DNA from: Paracraurococcus lichenis | Lineage (GTDB): Bacteria; Pseudomonadota; Alphaproteobacteria; Acetobacterales; Acetobacteraceae | Assembly (NCBI RefSeq): GCF_030657435.1 | Contig: NZ_JAUTWS010000024.1 | Coordinates: 25,158-89,157, forward strand | Direction of reading: 5' to 3' | DNA length: 64,000 bases | Part shown: piece by piece, positions 62,805-64,000 of the stretch | Layout of the letters: each line of letters begins with the position of its first letter | Position numbering within the stretch: position 1 is the first letter of the stretch | Program-made: the position numbers and the translations under genes | Notes under the pieces: model-generated | The model's input: only the letters and a program-made list of their open reading frames with translations | The model's database searches: none | Told to the model about the DNA's origin: nothing

Positions 62805-63851
62805 ATGGTCGACGTTGCGAAGATCCCAAGTTTGATGCGGGCACAAAGTCCGAGCTGGGGCAATGCGGCCCGACTCCAGGATGTTTGGTTCGGCAATCCC
62901 AGCGCAATTGCTCCAGCCTACGCCTCTCCCGACACCACCACAATTAAAATGGATTCTTGGCTGCTGACCTTTCCGCGAGCCAAGAAGATTTATGACTTTG
63001 AAATTGTTGCTGGTGAGTACTGGAAAACCCCTGCTGCGGAAGCATCGCTGCGCAACAAGATCGAAAAGCGCGGCATACTGTCGGGCGGTCCGCTGCGCTT
63101 CGGCGATTTAGGGCGGCCGGTCGATGTTCAAGACCGTGAACACTATCAAGGCATGCCGGTGTCGAGCAGGATGGCCTCCGACCCGCTAGACGATCTATTC
63201 GGCGCTCTTGGCGACTATAACCTTCGCTTTGTGGCCGAGGGGCGAGCCGAACCGCAGGGCGGCAGCGACTGGCTGATAACGGTGGAGCGGGTTGGCATTT
63301 ATGTGCAGGACAGCTTTGACTTCAACGGCCATCAGCCGTTAGGATTCTGGAACGAGGTGTCGAGGCAGGTTAGTAAGACGCCGGGCTTTGGCTATGACCT
63401 TGTGGACAATGGCGACTATCGTGATTGGCGTATCGCGCATAGCGCAGGCGGTGATTTTATCGTCTTTTCCGACGTAAAGGTTATCTCGCAAGCAACCCCC
63501 TGGAGCTTTCACGCCACAGGCGGTACCGGCACTCCGACGATGCCGCCCACTCCGACGATGCCGCCCACGTCCTCGCCGTCTGCACTGCCCCCCTCCATCG
63601 CGCCCTCCGTCTCGGAGCTAACGGTGCGGCGCGGCGACACACTCTCTAGTTTGGCGCAGCAACATTACGGAGATTGGCGGCTGTGGCCCCTGATCTGGGA
63701 CCAAAACCGGACTGCAATCGGCCCTCAGCCCTCGGCAGTAAGCATCGGCACGCGATTGCGTCTTGCGTCATTAACAAGCTTCTCCTCGGTGCTTATCACC
63801 GACGCTCGCAGGCGCGCGCCAAAGTGGAAAAACAACGAGATCATCCCTTAA
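62805..63851 (+). CDS. DUF6402 protein with C-terminal LysM domain
   Basis: About 348 residues. The DUF6402-like body has SPSWGNAARLQDVWFGNPSA, MDSWLLTFPRAKKIYDFEIV, DPLDDLFGALGDYNLRFVAE, VERVGIYVQDSFDFNGHQPL and DYRDWRIAHSAGGDFIVFSD. A Thr/Pro linker (TPTMPPTPTMPPTSSP) joins it to a LysM peptidoglycan-binding domain (VRRGDTLSSLAQQHYGDWRL, then IWDQNRTAIG). DUF6402 proteins are known from type VI secretion loci; LysM would bind glycan strands. Codon use (TTT, ATT, TTA) differs strongly from the rest of the window. GTG at 62766 is an alternative start. Confidence 0.8.
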   Translation: MVDVAKIPSLMRAQSPSWGNAARLQDVWFGNPSAIAPAYASPDTTTIKMDSWLLTFPRAKKIYDFEIVAGEYWKTPAAEASLRNKIEKRGILSGGPLRFGDLGRPVDVQDREHYQGMPVSSRMASDPLDDLFGALGDYNLRFVAEGRAEPQGGSDWLITVERVGIYVQDSFDFNGHQPLGFWNEVSRQVSKTPGFGYDLVDNGDYRDWRIAHSAGGDFIVFSDVKVISQATPWSFHATGGTGTPTMPPTPTMPPTSSPSALPPSIAPSVSELTVRRGDTLSSLAQQHYGDWRLWPLIWDQNRTAIGPQPSAVSIGTRLRLASLTSFSSVLITDARRRAPKWKNNEIIP

Positions 63852-63864
63852 TCGCAAGCGGCGT

Positions 63865-64000
63865 TCAAAGCACCTTTTCCGAAAGTCTTGATTTACGCGC
63901 CAGCTCCTGTGGCTCTTCGTAGCGGGGTTCGTTCGGGTCACCGAAGGTCTGCAATCCGCCCAAATCGGATCCTCGCCGTGCAGAGCGCCCGCACGGTCGA
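63865..64000 (-). CDS. C-terminal end of a convergent gene, unidentified
   Basis: An open minus-strand frame enters from the right edge and stops 13 bp after the DUF6402 gene. The visible 44 residues include RRGSDLGGLQTFGDPNEPRY and EEPQELARKSRLSEKVL. There is no recognised family. The natural-looking composition and the tight convergent spacing suggest a real gene of the same island, but this is a weak call. Confidence 0.4.
   Translation of the reverse strand, partial: RPCGRSARRGSDLGGLQTFGDPNEPRYEEPQELARKSRLSEKVL

Overview
The window looks like chromosomal DNA from a very GC-rich alphaproteobacterium. Acetobacteraceae of the Roseomonas type is the best guess. This rests on the codon bias, two Bug-type (TctC) solute receptors, a DUF2852 protein, an alphaproteobacterial HolC, a ccmCDEFGHI cluster and a DUF1674 protein. 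It is an inference, because no rRNA, tRNA or ribosomal protein gene lies here. Coding density is high, and many genes overlap by ATGA or GTGA, which points to translational coupling.

Region by region. 1-11 kb: an amidotransferase-like gene cut by the edge, a TetR regulator, DUF2852, a TRAP receptor next to a chemoreceptor, TadA, a Bug receptor, a phasin-like/CBS fusion, holC, and a soluble chemoreceptor with its signalling module in front of its sensor. 11-21 kb: an ankyrin protein with a coupled micro-ORF, a Tat-exported sulfatase, two tandem M17 aminopeptidases, an IMPase-like phosphatase, tsaC, a DUF3445 haem oxygenase-like gene and an acyltransferase. 21-37 kb: amino-acid-type ABC receptor, dehydrogenase, VOC protein, hydrolase, DUF2786 plus zincin pair, an orphan gene, ketopantoate reductase, a large hybrid histidine kinase, cytochrome c, HtpX, DUF1674, a Crp/Fnr regulator and acetyl-CoA synthetase. 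37-46 kb: GFA/Rieske/EVE genes, the cytochrome c maturation cluster without ccmAB, and a CoA transferase. 46-49.6 kb: a small accessory patch with a seven-bladed PLL-like lectin, a frameshifted IS630-type transposase remnant and small orphans. 49.6-56 kb: a metal-oxyanion superlocus with a divergent regulator, a TupBCA tungstate transporter, a Mop protein and a second MolABC-like transporter. 56-62 kb: SMP-30, cupin and Bug genes, HemD-like plus class II amidotransferase, and a transposase-derived gene. 62-64 kb: low-GC DNA with a DUF6402/LysM protein of the type VI secretion kind and the tail of a convergent gene.

Four dispersed repeat families recur between genes. Family A is REP-like, with a covarying hairpin, and has been tandemly amplified into the 3' end of ccmC. 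Family B shares a conserved block of about 60 bp. Family C is a palindromic element of roughly 165-210 bp present in two opposite copies. The fourth is a single TA-flanked MITE candidate. Strong hairpins sit between most convergent genes.

The best candidates for unusual biology are the lectin patch, the DUF6402/LysM edge island, the phasin-CBS fusion and the tungstate/molybdate superlocus with its phased operator-like repeats. No CRISPR array, intact insertion sequence or RNA gene was found.
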